Source of the DNA: Mesorhizobium neociceri
GTDB taxonomy: Bacteria; Pseudomonadota; Alphaproteobacteria; Rhizobiales; Rhizobiaceae
NCBI RefSeq assembly: GCF_013520985.1
Contig: NZ_JACDTY010000022.1
Span: 1 to 64,000, forward strand
Direction: 5' to 3'
Length of the DNA: 64,000 nucleotides
This document shows, in pieces, positions 7,464-16,242 of the stretch (position 1 is its first letter; each line of letters opens with the position of its first letter). A model generated the notes under the pieces. It made no database searches. It was not told the DNA's origin and saw only the letters and a program-made list of their open reading frames with translations. The position numbers were made by a program, and so were the translations under genes.

Positions 7464-7634
7464 TCAACATGGCCTCAGCCCGCGATCATGCCATCGAGCG
7501 CATTTTGTGAGGTCACAAGCTAAACCTGACTGCGGCATACTCTTGCCGCAGCGCTGGATTTGCGTCATGCGAACATGGCAAAGTCCAGACTTGGCGGTTG
7601 CCGGATAGCGGCCCGCCCGTAACGGGTAGTCACC

Positions 7635-8789
7635 TTGGTTCAGTCGATCCTGTTCTTCGCCCTCGGCTTTCTGTGCGCCGGCTTTCTGGCGCTGCTGGTT
7701 GCGCCGGCCATCTGGCGGCGGGCGGTCGCGCTGACACGCAAGCGTGTCGAGGCGTCGGTGCCGCGAACGCTGGCCGAGATCCAGGCCGACAAGGACAGCT
7801 TGCGGGCCGAGTACGCCATGACGACACGTCGGCTCGAAATCAGCGTCAAGACGCTGCGCGAGCAGGCGAATGAGCAACTCGTCGAAATCAGCCGAGGGCA
7901 CGAGGCGCTGAAAGGCCTGGCGGTTGAGCGCAAGGACAAGAAGCAGGCGCTTACCGAACTGGGTGAAAAAAACGAATTGCTCCTGCATCGCGAGCAGCAA
8001 CTGCAACAGCTGACGGACAAGCTGGTGCAGGCCGAGCGCATGATGGAAAGGCGCGCGCTCGAGCTGGAAAAGATCGAGCACATGTATGACGACGCCTCCT
8101 TCTCCTCCAGCAATCGTCAGATCGAACTGGTGGCGCGCGAATCCGAGCTGGAGAAGCTCGCCAACGACATTTCGGTGCTGCGCGGCCAGCGCAAGGAAGC
8201 CGACAAGCGCCATCAAGAGGTCGTCGCCGAAAGCAAGGCCACGCGCGATTCTCTGAAAGCCGAGAAGAAAAGAACCGCCGATCTCGAGAAGAAGCTCGAG
8301 CGCCTGCTCGCCACGCTTGCCGATCGCGAGGACAAGCTCGATCGCCGTGAAAAAGAAGTGACCCGGCTTCGTGAACGGGTCAAGGGCGAGGCCGCGGGAA
8401 GCGCTGCGGCCACCGTTGATCCGGTCGCTGCCCAGGACAATTCCGCCGCCAGGAACAACGACATGGACAAGGTGCTCGCCAAGCTCGAAGGCGATCGCGA
8501 GCGGCTGGAAGCCAGGCTGACGACACTGGCCGGCGAGAACAAGCGACTGAAGACGGAGCTTGGCGGCCCCGAAACCACGAGAAATGGCGACGACAGGCGC
8601 AGCGCCGGTGATGCGTTGCGCGAACAGATGAACACGCTGGCGGCAGAGGTCGTCAGCCTGACCGCCAAGCTCGAAGGACCCGATTCGCCGATCACCAAGG
8701 CGTTGGCGGCGCCGCAGGAAACGCGATCGGGCACCACCAGCCTCGCCGATCGCGTACGGGCGCTGCAAAAGGCAGATTCGGCGGGCTGA
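7635..8789 (+). CDS. Membrane-anchored coiled-coil protein, unknown function
   Basis: 384 residues. An N-terminal membrane segment (residues about 4-27, ILFFALGFLCAGFLALLV) is followed by a long Glu/Lys/Arg/Leu-rich coiled coil from about residue 35 to 260 and a low-complexity tail. The start is TTG at 7635. No ATG lies upstream of the membrane helix in frame, so the TTG is likely real. The layout is that of an inner-membrane-tethered cytoplasmic rod. It has no recognisable domain. A 102-codon membrane-protein frame follows directly and may be co-transcribed. Its place beside the cell-cycle block is suggestive only. Confidence 0.75.
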   Translation: MVQSILFFALGFLCAGFLALLVAPAIWRRAVALTRKRVEASVPRTLAEIQADKDSLRAEYAMTTRRLEISVKTLREQANEQLVEISRGHEALKGLAVERKDKKQALTELGEKNELLLHREQQLQQLTDKLVQAERMMERRALELEKIEHMYDDASFSSSNRQIELVARESELEKLANDISVLRGQRKEADKRHQEVVAESKATRDSLKAEKKRTADLEKKLERLLATLADREDKLDRREKEVTRLRERVKGEAAGSAAATVDPVAAQDNSAARNNDMDKVLAKLEGDRERLEARLTTLAGENKRLKTELGGPETTRNGDDRRSAGDALREQMNTLAAEVVSLTAKLEGPDSPITKALAAPQETRSGTTSLADRVRALQKADSAG

Positions 8790-8835
8790 AAGTGGAGGGC
8801 GCTGCCGGCGCTTGCGCCTATTGCAGGCCATTCCC

Positions 8836-9120
8836 ATGTTTAGCGTCATGATCGTCTATGGCGTGCTTGTAATCTCGTCGCTCATGCTCTGGCTCTTTCA
8901 TCCGACGCTTTTTGAGCTGTTGGACGCTGTGGCGCAGCTGTTCGATGCGACGGCAAGAGATCGCGAGGCCACCGGCGCCCCTGTGCCGCTGGCCGACGAT
9001 ATGGAGACCTTCAGGATGGAGGCGGCGCCGAGTGAGATCGGCACCACGCGCGTTGTTCCAAAACCCGTTCAACCTTCGATCAGACTGGCTCTGACCGCCA
9101 GCCGAGACGCATTAGCGTGA
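8836..9120 (+). CDS. Small single-pass membrane protein, unknown
   Basis: 94 residues from the ATG at 8836; an in-frame TTG at 8812 with GGAG about 15 bases ahead could add 8 residues. One membrane helix (MFSVMIVYGVLVISSLMLWLF, residues 1-21) is followed by a short hydrophilic tail with no known motif. It begins 46 bases after the coiled-coil gene on the same strand. Its 3' end overlaps the convergent SpoU gene by 9 bases. I do not recognise a family. Confidence 0.5.
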   Translation: MFSVMIVYGVLVISSLMLWLFHPTLFELLDAVAQLFDATARDREATGAPVPLADDMETFRMEAAPSEIGTTRVVPKPVQPSIRLALTASRDALA

Positions 9121-9909
9121 AAAATGATGCAGCGCGATGGCTGAGGCGGCAGCAACATTCAGGCTGTCGAAGCCTTCAGACATTGCGATCCGCACGGTCC
9201 GCAGGCGCGCAAGCAGGCTCTCGGGCAGGCCTTCGCCTTCAGTGCCGAGATAGAGCGCCAGTCGTTTCGGTCTCGCGGCATCGCGAATGTCGGCCTCACC
9301 GCGCGGCGACAAAGCGACCTGGCCGAAGCCCAGCTCGTCAAGCTTGGTGATGAAAGCTTCCGTGTCGCCGAAGGACGCAAAGGGAACCTTCAGCGCGGCG
9401 CCAACGGAGACGCGGATCGCCTTGCGATACAGCGGGTCGCAACAGGTGCTGTCAACAAACACGGCATCGGCGCCGAAGGCGGCGGCGTTGCGGAAGATCG
9501 ATCCCATATTGTCGTGGTTGGCGATGCCGACAAGCACGACGATCAACGCGTCCACAGGCAACGTTCCCAGCAAAGCCTCGGCGGGCTGCGGCGTGCCCTT
9601 GCTGCCGATCGCCAATATGCCGCGGTGCATGTGGAAGCCGGCGATCCTGTCCATGATGTTGCTTGCCGCCACGTAAACCGGCAGGTCGGCAGGGGCCTTG
9701 CGCAGGATGTCGTCGAGCCCGGCCAGCCGGTTTTCGAGAACCAGGATCGACTCCGCGGTAAAGCGTCCAGCCGACAGCAGGACGTCCAGCACCACCTTGC
9801 CTTCGGCGACGAACCGGCCATGGCGGCCGGTGAGATCGCGTTCGCGGATGTCGAAATAGGCGGCGACCCGCGGATCGCGCGCGTCGTCGATCTGGATCGG
9901 ATCCATCAA
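9112..9909 (-). CDS. TrmH/SpoU-family RNA 2'-O-methyltransferase
   Basis: 265 residues. The N-terminal substrate-binding domain (RHGRFVAEGKVVLDVLLS) precedes a trefoil-knot SPOUT methyltransferase domain with the three SpoU motifs: IANHDNMGSIFRNAAAFGAD (motif 1, catalytic Arg, about residues 131-150), LYLGTEGEGLP (motif 2) and IAMSEGFDSLNVAAASAIAL (motif 3). It transfers a methyl group from SAM to a ribose 2'-OH in tRNA or rRNA. The exact nucleotide cannot be told from sequence. It is convergent with the small membrane protein gene. Confidence 0.9.
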   Translation of the reverse strand: MMDPIQIDDARDPRVAAYFDIRERDLTGRHGRFVAEGKVVLDVLLSAGRFTAESILVLENRLAGLDDILRKAPADLPVYVAASNIMDRIAGFHMHRGILAIGSKGTPQPAEALLGTLPVDALIVVLVGIANHDNMGSIFRNAAAFGADAVFVDSTCCDPLYRKAIRVSVGAALKVPFASFGDTEAFITKLDELGFGQVALSPRGEADIRDAARPKRLALYLGTEGEGLPESLLARLRTVRIAMSEGFDSLNVAAASAIALHHFSR

Positions 9910-9963
9910 TACCTCGGCCGGCGAAAAATCGTCAGCGAGGTAAGGAGCGATCGGAGCCGCAGG

Positions 9964-10323
9964 TCAAGTCCCGGCGCGGCGCAGACGCGTTGCCATCTGG
10001 GACAAGTCGCCTATCCCGAAAACGCCGTCCAGCATACGCAACAGTTCGCGCACGGCTTCCGACTTGCAGGAATAGTAGATCATCTGCCGATCGCGGCGGG
10101 TCTCGACAAGATCGAGCGCCCTGAGCTTGGCCAGATGTTGCGACAAAGCGGACTGACTGAGCACCACCTTTTCGGCGATGGCACCGACCGACATTTCACC
10201 GTCGGTCAGATAGCTCATGATCAAAAGCCGCTTTTCGTTGCCCATAAGGGTCAGAAATGTCGCCGCCGATTCGGCATTGGCGATTAATTTGGTCGAGACC
10301 ATGCCCCATGTTTCCCTGCTCAT
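9964..10323 (-). CDS. ArsR-family (NolR-like) transcriptional regulator
   Basis: 119-residue winged-helix repressor. MGNEKRLLIMSYLTDGEMSVGAIAEKV, SQSALSQHLAKLRALDLVETRRDRQMIYY is the ArsR HTH and wing, and resembles rhizobial NolR in the SQSALSQHL recognition helix. The metal-binding ELCVC motif is missing, so it is not a classical metal sensor. Start at 10323 is the first ATG; an in-frame GTG or ATG at 10302 (MVSTKLIAN) is possible. A perfect inverted repeat lies 4 bases upstream and is a likely autoregulatory operator. Confidence 0.85.
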   Translation of the reverse strand: MSRETWGMVSTKLIANAESAATFLTLMGNEKRLLIMSYLTDGEMSVGAIAEKVVLSQSALSQHLAKLRALDLVETRRDRQMIYYSCKSEAVRELLRMLDGVFGIGDLSQMATRLRRAGT

Positions 10324-10326
10324 CCG

Positions 10327-10350
10327 AACGCTATGGGGGCAAATAGCGTT
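10327..10350. promoter_or_regulatory. Candidate autoregulatory operator of the ArsR gene
   Basis: Perfect inverted repeat AACGCTAT-N8-ATAGCGTT directly upstream of the ArsR start. A dimeric winged-helix protein bound here would cover the RBS and promoter region. Confidence 0.5.
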
Positions 10351-10460
10351 AGGTGCTATAATTCAGCGATGGATCGCGCTGCTGATTCAGCGTCGTGTGA
10401 ATCGTAGATGATTTCGCCCAAATCTCAAGACATGCTTTTGATTCATGACGATTATCCTTG

Positions 10461-11240
10461 CTAACCCTGCGTAGCCGGCGCACGTCCGGCCTTGGCCATG
10501 TCGACGAGGACGGGTCGCAGGTCGCGCGCGGTCTTTAATGGTTGCGGAAAATAGACCCGGCAAACGGTGTCGCCCGATGCCAGGTCCATGCCCTCGGCGT
10601 CGAAGCCGGTCATGATCCAGCCATCACCTTCGGCCTTGGCGAAATGATGGGCATAGACGGCGATTGCGTCGAGATGGTCGGCATTCATGTGGTCGAGAGC
10701 GGACTGTTCGCTGGCGGCCAGCTCGTCGACGATCGGCCCATCGGTGATGAGATCGGCACGGTCGAGCAGATAGGCCTTGCCGAAACCGCCATTGAGGCTG
10801 GCGCGCTCGGGCTCGAGGCGAAAGATCGAGAAATCGCCGAGGCTCGAATAGAGCGTTGCCTTGGGATTGCGGTTGAGATAGCGCCGCTCGGCACGGGCAT
10901 GCGCGCTCGAGCCGCGCTCAAGCGGCTGGGCCCGGCAAACCAGCGTTATCCTGGGGTGCGCCAGCGGATCGCCCTTGCCGGGTTCACCGACCAGTAGCGA
11001 GCAGCGCGGATCGGCAAGCATCGCACCGGTGTGGGCCGACAGTGCCGAGATCAGGATCAGGGGCGCGCCGTCGGTATCGGTGGCGACGCCGACCCTGGAG
11101 GCCAGCGGCGAGCCAGTTTTGGGTTCGATCACCGCCAGGGCGCCGAAACGGGCGCTGCGGATCAAAGTGTCAGCCAGCCTGACCGCCTCGGCGTCCGTCG
11201 CGCGAATGACGTCCTTCTTCGGCTCGTCCAAGATGCTCAC
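10461..11240 (-). CDS. Pyridoxamine 5'-phosphate oxidase-like / HugZ-family protein with DUF2470 domain
   Basis: 259 residues. The N-terminal split-barrel FMN-binding-like domain (ARFGALAVIEPKTGSPLASRV, PRCSLLVGEPGKGDPLAHPR, about 30-170) is followed by a DUF2470 domain with the EQSALDHMNADHLDAIAVYA signature. This layout is shared by HugZ-type heme-utilisation proteins and chloroplast heme-binding homologues. Heme or flavin binding is likely, but I cannot place an enzyme activity. It is third in a minus-strand operon after the SDR and CaiB genes, 27 bases downstream of CaiB. Confidence 0.8.
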   Translation of the reverse strand: MSILDEPKKDVIRATDAEAVRLADTLIRSARFGALAVIEPKTGSPLASRVGVATDTDGAPLILISALSAHTGAMLADPRCSLLVGEPGKGDPLAHPRITLVCRAQPLERGSSAHARAERRYLNRNPKATLYSSLGDFSIFRLEPERASLNGGFGKAYLLDRADLITDGPIVDELAASEQSALDHMNADHLDAIAVYAHHFAKAEGDGWIMTGFDAEGMDLASGDTVCRVYFPQPLKTARDLRPVLVDMAKAGRAPATQG

Positions 11241-11267
11241 CGGGTTAAGTTGATTTTCTTCATCCAG

Positions 11268-12440
11268 TTATTGGCCAATCATGCCGGATTTGACAAGCGC
11301 TTTGATCTCATCCGCCGAAAAGCCGAAGCGCGCCAGCACGATTTGTGGCCGCTGGTCATCATCGTCCGGCATGGTGGCAAGCGCCGGTTGCGAGGCGGAA
11401 AAGCGCGGCGCAGGCGCCGGGCGTTCGAGCGTGCCTGTCCTCACAAATGCGTGACGGGCGCGGTTGTGTGGATGATCCCTGGCTTCGGTCAGTGACAGGA
11501 CCGGTGCGACGCAAGCGTCGCTTCCGGCAAACAATGCATCCCAACCGTCTCGCGTCTTCTGCCTGAAGCGGCCGGCAATGGCGGCGCGCATGTCCGGCCA
11601 TAGCGCCTTGTCGTATTGGCCGCGGATAAAATGCTCGCCGAGCGGCAGCAGGTTGGCGAATTCGGCGAAAAAGCGCGGTTCGAGGCAACCGACCGCGACG
11701 TGGCGTCCGTCCTCGGTCTCATAGGTGTCGTAGAAGGGCGCGCCGGAATCGAGCAGGTTCGCACCGCGCCGGTCGCTCCACAGGCCGGCCGCCATGAAGG
11801 TGTGAATGGGCGCCGCCAGCATCGAGGCGCCCTCGACCATCGCCGCGTCGACCACCTGGCCCTTGCCGGAGCGCGAGCGCTCAAACAGCGCCGCGAGCAC
11901 GCCGGCGATCAGCATCATGGCGCCGCCGCCATTGTCGGCGATCAGGTTCAGTGGCGGCACCGGCCGGCTTTCCTCCCGACCGATGGCATGCAGCACACCG
12001 GAATAGGCGAGGTAGGTGATGTCGTGGCCGGAGCGGTCTGCGAGCGGCCCGTCCTGGCCGAAGCCGGTCATGCGGCCGTAGATCAGCGCCGGGTTGCGCG
12101 CCAGTGCAGCATCCGGACCGATGCCGAGCCGCTCCATGACACCGGGGCGAAAGCCCTCGACCAGCAGATCGGCTCTCTCGACGAGGCGCAATACCAGCTC
12201 GGTGCCTTGTGCTTGCTTGAGGTCGACACGCAGGATGGAGCGGCCGTGCCGGTCGAGATTGTGCTCATCGGAGAGTGGCAGCAGTGGCTGGTCCGAGCCG
12301 GTGCGCTCGATGCGCAGCACCTGGGCGCCCATCTCCGATAGCATCAGCCCGGCCAGCGGCACCGGGCCAAGCCCGGCCATCTCGATGACTTTCAGGCCGG
12401 CTAGCGGACCGGTTTTCACTGCGGCTGCGTCGGCCGCCAT
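11268..12440 (-). CDS. CaiB/BaiF family III CoA-transferase, alpha-methylacyl-CoA racemase-like
   Basis: 390 residues. N-terminal LKVIEMAGLGPVPLAGLMLSEMGAQVLRIER binds CoA. The blocks RMTGFGQDGPLADRSGHDITYLAYSG and NLIADNGGGAMMLIAGVLAAL closely match alpha-methylacyl-CoA racemase, including the His of GHD and Asp of LIAD that act in proton exchange. A racemase of 2-methylacyl-CoA esters is therefore more likely than a CoA transferase. It begins 6 bases after the SDR dehydrogenase gene, so they are co-transcribed. Together they suggest branched-chain or bile-acid-like fatty acyl-CoA oxidation. Confidence 0.88.
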   Translation of the reverse strand: MAADAAAVKTGPLAGLKVIEMAGLGPVPLAGLMLSEMGAQVLRIERTGSDQPLLPLSDEHNLDRHGRSILRVDLKQAQGTELVLRLVERADLLVEGFRPGVMERLGIGPDAALARNPALIYGRMTGFGQDGPLADRSGHDITYLAYSGVLHAIGREESRPVPPLNLIADNGGGAMMLIAGVLAALFERSRSGKGQVVDAAMVEGASMLAAPIHTFMAAGLWSDRRGANLLDSGAPFYDTYETEDGRHVAVGCLEPRFFAEFANLLPLGEHFIRGQYDKALWPDMRAAIAGRFRQKTRDGWDALFAGSDACVAPVLSLTEARDHPHNRARHAFVRTGTLERPAPAPRFSASQPALATMPDDDDQRPQIVLARFGFSADEIKALVKSGMIGQ

Positions 12441-12446
12441 GGCCGT

Positions 12447-13208
12447 CTATTTCGGCGCCATGCGGATCGCCCCGTCGAGGCGGATGGTCTCGCCGTTGAG
12501 CATCTGGTTTTCGACGATATGCAGCGCCAGTGCGGCATATTCCGACGGCTCGCCCAGGCGGGACGGGAAGGGCACAGCCGCGCCAAGCGAATCCTGCACC
12601 TCCTGCGGCATGCCGGCCATCATCGGCGTCTTGAAGATGCCGGGCGCGATGGTGCAGACGCGAATGCCGGAGCGCGCGAGATCGCGGGCGACCGGCAGCG
12701 TCATGCCGACGACGCCGCCCTTGGATGCGGCGTAGGCGGCCTGGCCAATCTGCCCGTCATAGGCGGCGACCGAAGCGGTGTTGACGATGACGCCGCGCTC
12801 GCCGCCCTGCAATGGTTCGAGCTTGGCGGTGCGGTCGGCGACGAGGCGGATCATGTTGAAGGTACCGATCAAATTGATCTCGATCACCTTGCGATACTGG
12901 TCGAGCGGATGCGGGCCATCCTTGCCGATGGTCTTCACGCCGATGGCGATGCCGGCGCAATTGACCAGGATGCGTGCGGGTCCAAGCCTTTTTTCCACCT
13001 CGGCGACCGCCGCCGCACCGCTGTCGGCGCTGCTCACATCGCACTGGATGGCGGTGCCGCCAATGTCGCCCGCCACCTTCGCCGCCCGGTCGATGCCGAT
13101 GTCGAAAATGGCGACACGGGCGCCCTTGTCGGCCAGCGCGCGGGCGGTTGCCTCTCCGAGGCCGGAGCCGCCGCCGGTTACGATCGCAATCTGGCCGTTC
13201 GGGTTCAT
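12447..13208 (-). CDS. SDR-family 3-hydroxyacyl-CoA dehydrogenase (type II, HSD17B10-like)
   Basis: 253-residue classical SDR. The NAD-binding TGGGSGLG is at residues 11-18, with an Asp at the end of beta-2 (FDIG) favouring NAD over NADP, NCAG, the catalytic Ser in NTASVAAYDG and YAASK. Overall sequence, including PVARDLARSGIRVCTIAPGIFKTPMM and GAAVPFPSRLGEP, is that of type II 3-hydroxyacyl-CoA dehydrogenase. It oxidises 3-hydroxyacyl-CoA in beta-oxidation, fitting the racemase-like gene just downstream. Confidence 0.88.
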   Translation of the reverse strand: MNPNGQIAIVTGGGSGLGEATARALADKGARVAIFDIGIDRAAKVAGDIGGTAIQCDVSSADSGAAAVAEVEKRLGPARILVNCAGIAIGVKTIGKDGPHPLDQYRKVIEINLIGTFNMIRLVADRTAKLEPLQGGERGVIVNTASVAAYDGQIGQAAYAASKGGVVGMTLPVARDLARSGIRVCTIAPGIFKTPMMAGMPQEVQDSLGAAVPFPSRLGEPSEYAALALHIVENQMLNGETIRLDGAIRMAPK

Positions 13209-13313
13209 GCCGCGTCCTCCCTGCTGTTCCGGATCATGCTACGGAGGTCGCCGCCATGGTGCAACCTGACCGTGGGGGTCAATCGCGACAGGTGCCGGGA
13301 CGGATCCTGGAGG

Positions 13314-13850
13314 TCAGGCCATCACCGGCGCGTGCTCGGCAATCCTGGCAAGGCTGGCATGGCCGACCTCGCCAGAGAGCCGCGCCACCGCACCGGGCAC
13401 GATCTCATGCGACAGCAGCCGGTCGAGGTCGACCGGGCGCGGCATCGAGATCTGGCCGCGCGGGATCTTCCTGAAGCCGAGCGGACCGTAATAAGGCTCG
13501 TCGCCGACAAGGATCACCGCCGACGCGCCGGCCTTGGCGGCCGCTTCCAGCGCGATCGCGACCAGCCGGCGGCCGATGCCGAGATTCTTGAAAGTGGGCC
13601 GCACGGCAAGCGGTCCAAGCATCAGCGCGCGGCCGGCGCCGGCGGCAATGCGGGTCATCCGCACCGAGGCAACGACGATGTCACCGTCGACGGCGACAAA
13701 AGACAGCGAGCGCTCGTGGCCGCCGGCCTCGCGGATCTTGTAGGCGGCCAGCACGAAACGGCCAGGGCCGAAGGCTTCGTCGTTGATGGCTTCGATTTCG
13801 GGATCATGCGCCGGGGTTTCCGGCAGGTATTTCACGTCGGCAAGGCTCAT
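13314..13850 (-). CDS. GNAT-family N-acetyltransferase (YhbS-like)
   Basis: 178 residues. The acetyl-CoA-binding motif A is seen in LMLGPLAVRPTFKNLGIGRRLVAIAL (around residues 76-101) and motif B in VGDEPYYGPLGFRK, the YYxxxGF pattern of COG3153 (YhbS) acetyltransferases. Substrate is unknown. It is upstream of the SDR-CaiB-PPOx operon by 105 bases and may have its own promoter. Confidence 0.85.
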   Translation of the reverse strand: MSLADVKYLPETPAHDPEIEAINDEAFGPGRFVLAAYKIREAGGHERSLSFVAVDGDIVVASVRMTRIAAGAGRALMLGPLAVRPTFKNLGIGRRLVAIALEAAAKAGASAVILVGDEPYYGPLGFRKIPRGQISMPRPVDLDRLLSHEIVPGAVARLSGEVGHASLARIAEHAPVMA

Positions 13851-14120
13851 GGTCTTCGCGGTCCGATATACGAGGAAGGTTGCTGCAAGCGGCAGCGTTC
13901 GCCAGTCAGCGCATCAAGCGCGGGCGCCCTTTCGTCGTCGGTCGAACCGGATCAAGCCAAAATTGAACATGCGGAGTGTCCGCTAGCATCATTTTTCGGC
14001 CGCTGCAATCGCCCGTTTTCATCCGGCGTTTCGGACGAGTGACGCTCTGTTCAGCAGATGACGCCTTCGACATTGCCGCGTTACGCCTACATTGGCGAAA
14101 CGGACGCAAGGAGATTTCGC

Positions 14121-15107
14121 ATGGGATTGCTGGTCGAAGGCAAATGGCAGGATCGCTCGGCCAAGGTCGATAGCGGCGGCAGGTTCATCCGCGCCGAGAC
14201 GCAGTGGCGCGACTGGATCACGCGTGACGGCGCGCCGGCGCAAGGCCGCACGCGCGGCTTCAAGGCTGAGCCCGGCCGCTATCATCTTTATATCTCGCTC
14301 GCCTGTCCGTGGGCGCACCGCACGCTGATCTTTCGCGCACTGAAGAAGCTCGAAGATGTCATCTCGGTTTCGGTCGTGCACCATTTCCTCGGCGCTGACG
14401 GCTGGACGTTTCTGGCCGAGGACGGAGCCACCGGCGATACGCTCTACGGTCTCGATTTCCTGCATCAGATCTACACCAAAGCCGATCCCGCCTATTCGGG
14501 CCGAGTTTCGGTGCCGGTGCTGTGGGACAAAAAGGAACAGACCATCGTCTCCAACGAATCCGCCGAGATCATCCGCATGCTCAATTCCGCCTTCGACGAA
14601 TGGGGCGATGCCAGCATCGATTTCTATCCGCCGGCCCTGCGCGGCGAGATCGACAAGGTCAATGCGCTGGTCTATCCGGCTATCAACAATGGCGTCTACC
14701 GCGCCGGCTTTGCCACCACGCAAGTGGCCTATGAGGAAGCGTTTGGAGAGCTGTTCTCGGCACTCGACACGCTGGAGGAGAGGCTGTCAAAACAGCGCTA
14801 TCTCACCGGCGAGCGCATCACCGAGGCGGATTGGCGGTTGTTCACGACGCTGGTGCGATTCGACCCGGTCTATGTCGGCCATTTCAAATGCAATCTGCGC
14901 CGCATCGCCGACTATCCGAACCTGTCGAACTATCTGCGCGATCTCTACCAGGTGCCCGGCGTCGCCGGCACGGTGAACCTGCATCACATCAAGACGCATT
15001 ATTACGGCAGTCACGAAAGCATCAACCCGACACGCATCGTGCCGGTCGGGCCGGAACTGGACTACGGCGCGCCGCATGACCGGGCGCGGTTCAGGAAGGC
15101 GGCGTGA
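14121..15107 (+). CDS. Glutathionyl-hydroquinone reductase (YqjG/PcpF-type GST)
   Basis: 328 residues from ATG 14121, chosen because AAGGAG (14108-14113) precedes it and the family starts MGLLVEGKWQDR. The frame is open from 14058 but adds a non-family stretch. The N-terminal thioredoxin-like domain has the catalytic C62 in LACPWAHRTLIF. The alpha-helical GST C-terminal domain carries the family YxGHFKCNLRR block. These enzymes reduce glutathionyl-(hydro)quinones, releasing GSH and hydroquinone, in quinone detoxification and aromatic catabolism. Confidence 0.9.
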   Translation: MGLLVEGKWQDRSAKVDSGGRFIRAETQWRDWITRDGAPAQGRTRGFKAEPGRYHLYISLACPWAHRTLIFRALKKLEDVISVSVVHHFLGADGWTFLAEDGATGDTLYGLDFLHQIYTKADPAYSGRVSVPVLWDKKEQTIVSNESAEIIRMLNSAFDEWGDASIDFYPPALRGEIDKVNALVYPAINNGVYRAGFATTQVAYEEAFGELFSALDTLEERLSKQRYLTGERITEADWRLFTTLVRFDPVYVGHFKCNLRRIADYPNLSNYLRDLYQVPGVAGTVNLHHIKTHYYGSHESINPTRIVPVGPELDYGAPHDRARFRKAA

Positions 15108-15128
15108 ATCTGTCCGGTGGCAATCTGT

Positions 15129-15605
15129 CTATTTGAAGGGTTCTGTATCGAGTTGGATCTGTCTGGCACTGAATGTCTTCAGCATGACCTTGCCGAACCA
15201 TTTGGAGAAGCCGACTGCATTGAGGCAAAAGCCAAAAGCCGCCAACACGACAAACACTATAATCCAGGCGAGAGCAGGGATGCCGGCGACATCGGGCGCG
15301 ATGCCGATTGTAATTGAAACCAGCAAACATACCGCTGAAAACATCAACGCTGCTGCTGTTGAAAAGAGCACCATTCTCCAATACTCACCTCGGTTAAAAA
15401 GTCTTCCGTTTCGCCGAATGAACACTGAGTAGGCGAAAAATGTTGAAGCAAATATAATGACGAAGCTGGCGGCTGAGTTAACACTGTTCGGAGCAGGTAC
15501 CAGGAAGCCAAAACCAAGCCATGCCAAGTAAAGTATCACCTGTGTTAAAATATAAATCCCAACATAGGGCCACAGATTTACGGCTTCGGTCCTATCGGAT
15601 GGCAT
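15129..15605 (-). CDS. Small four-helix membrane protein, ABZJ_00895-like
   Basis: 158 residues with four hydrophobic helices (about 12-36, 45-62, 77-100, 108-131). The N-x-x-x-S-x-x-x-x-x-F pattern with FIRRNGRLFNRGEYWRMVLFS after helix 2 resembles the ABZJ_00895 family of small membrane proteins of unknown function. The DNA is clearly more AT-rich than its flanks, with many A/T-ending codons, so recent acquisition is likely. It is convergent with the GST gene (21 bases apart). Confidence 0.65.
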   Translation of the reverse strand: MPSDRTEAVNLWPYVGIYILTQVILYLAWLGFGFLVPAPNSVNSAASFVIIFASTFFAYSVFIRRNGRLFNRGEYWRMVLFSTAAALMFSAVCLLVSITIGIAPDVAGIPALAWIIVFVVLAAFGFCLNAVGFSKWFGKVMLKTFSARQIQLDTEPFK

Positions 15606-15670
15606 TCAGTTTTCCCCAGACCTCAGGTGACAATAGCGGCTTGACCCCTCACGACAAGACAAATCGCTGC

Positions 15671-16171
15671 TCACCAATAGGGCGAAGGTTGTTCGCCTCC
15701 AAAAACCTCATTGATCCGCCGCAGCGTTGCCGGCGTCGTGCCTTCCGGCAGACGGTCGAGCGGGAAGAAGCCGGCTTCGGCGATCTCGTGGTCCGGCAGT
15801 TTCGGCGCCGTCTGACTGAAGGCCTCGATCACGTAGAAGGCAACGTGGTCGCGGCGGCTGGAGCGGCGGTTGAAATGCATCGATCTCAAGACCGGCGCGG
15901 CGGTGAGCGCGATGTTGCCTTCCTCCGCCAATTCCCGCACCAGCGCTTCGCCAAGCGTTTCGCCCACCTCGACGCCACCGCCCGGCAATTGCCAGCCGGG
16001 AACGTAGGTATGGTGGATGAGCAAGACGGAGTTCGACGCGCGGTGGTGGATCAGGCCGCGCACGCCAAGCGTCATTGGCCGCCGCAGCAGGAAATAGAGA
16101 TGGAACAGCCTTGCCCTGAGGCCCGCCCAGCCGGTCTGGCGAAACGCCTGCTCCGGGTCCGATATCGCCAT
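15671..16171 (-). CDS. NUDIX hydrolase
   Basis: 166 residues. The Nudix box lies near residues 64-86: GGGVEVGETLGEALVRELAEE has the GX5EX7RE and EE metal-binding residues. The box ends EEGNI rather than EEXGI, so the conserved last Gly is replaced by Asn after a Gly, a small departure. These enzymes split nucleoside diphosphates linked to another group, and the substrate here cannot be told. The helical N-terminal stretch with paired Arg (LFHLYFLLRRPMTLGVRG) is usual in this alphaproteobacterial subgroup. Confidence 0.88.
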   Translation of the reverse strand: MAISDPEQAFRQTGWAGLRARLFHLYFLLRRPMTLGVRGLIHHRASNSVLLIHHTYVPGWQLPGGGVEVGETLGEALVRELAEEGNIALTAAPVLRSMHFNRRSSRRDHVAFYVIEAFSQTAPKLPDHEIAEAGFFPLDRLPEGTTPATLRRINEVFGGEQPSPYW

Positions 16172-16242
16172 CGCTAGCGAAACCGCGAGTGGACAGGAAA
16201 CAGTGAGTGGAAAGCGGGGGGCGCGTCGCCTATGAAGGAAGG

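Noticed and set aside
7530..7551. CTGCGGCA/TGCCGCAG hairpin as terminator of eipA
   Set aside because: No T-run follows on either strand and it lies about 200 bases from the eipA stop.
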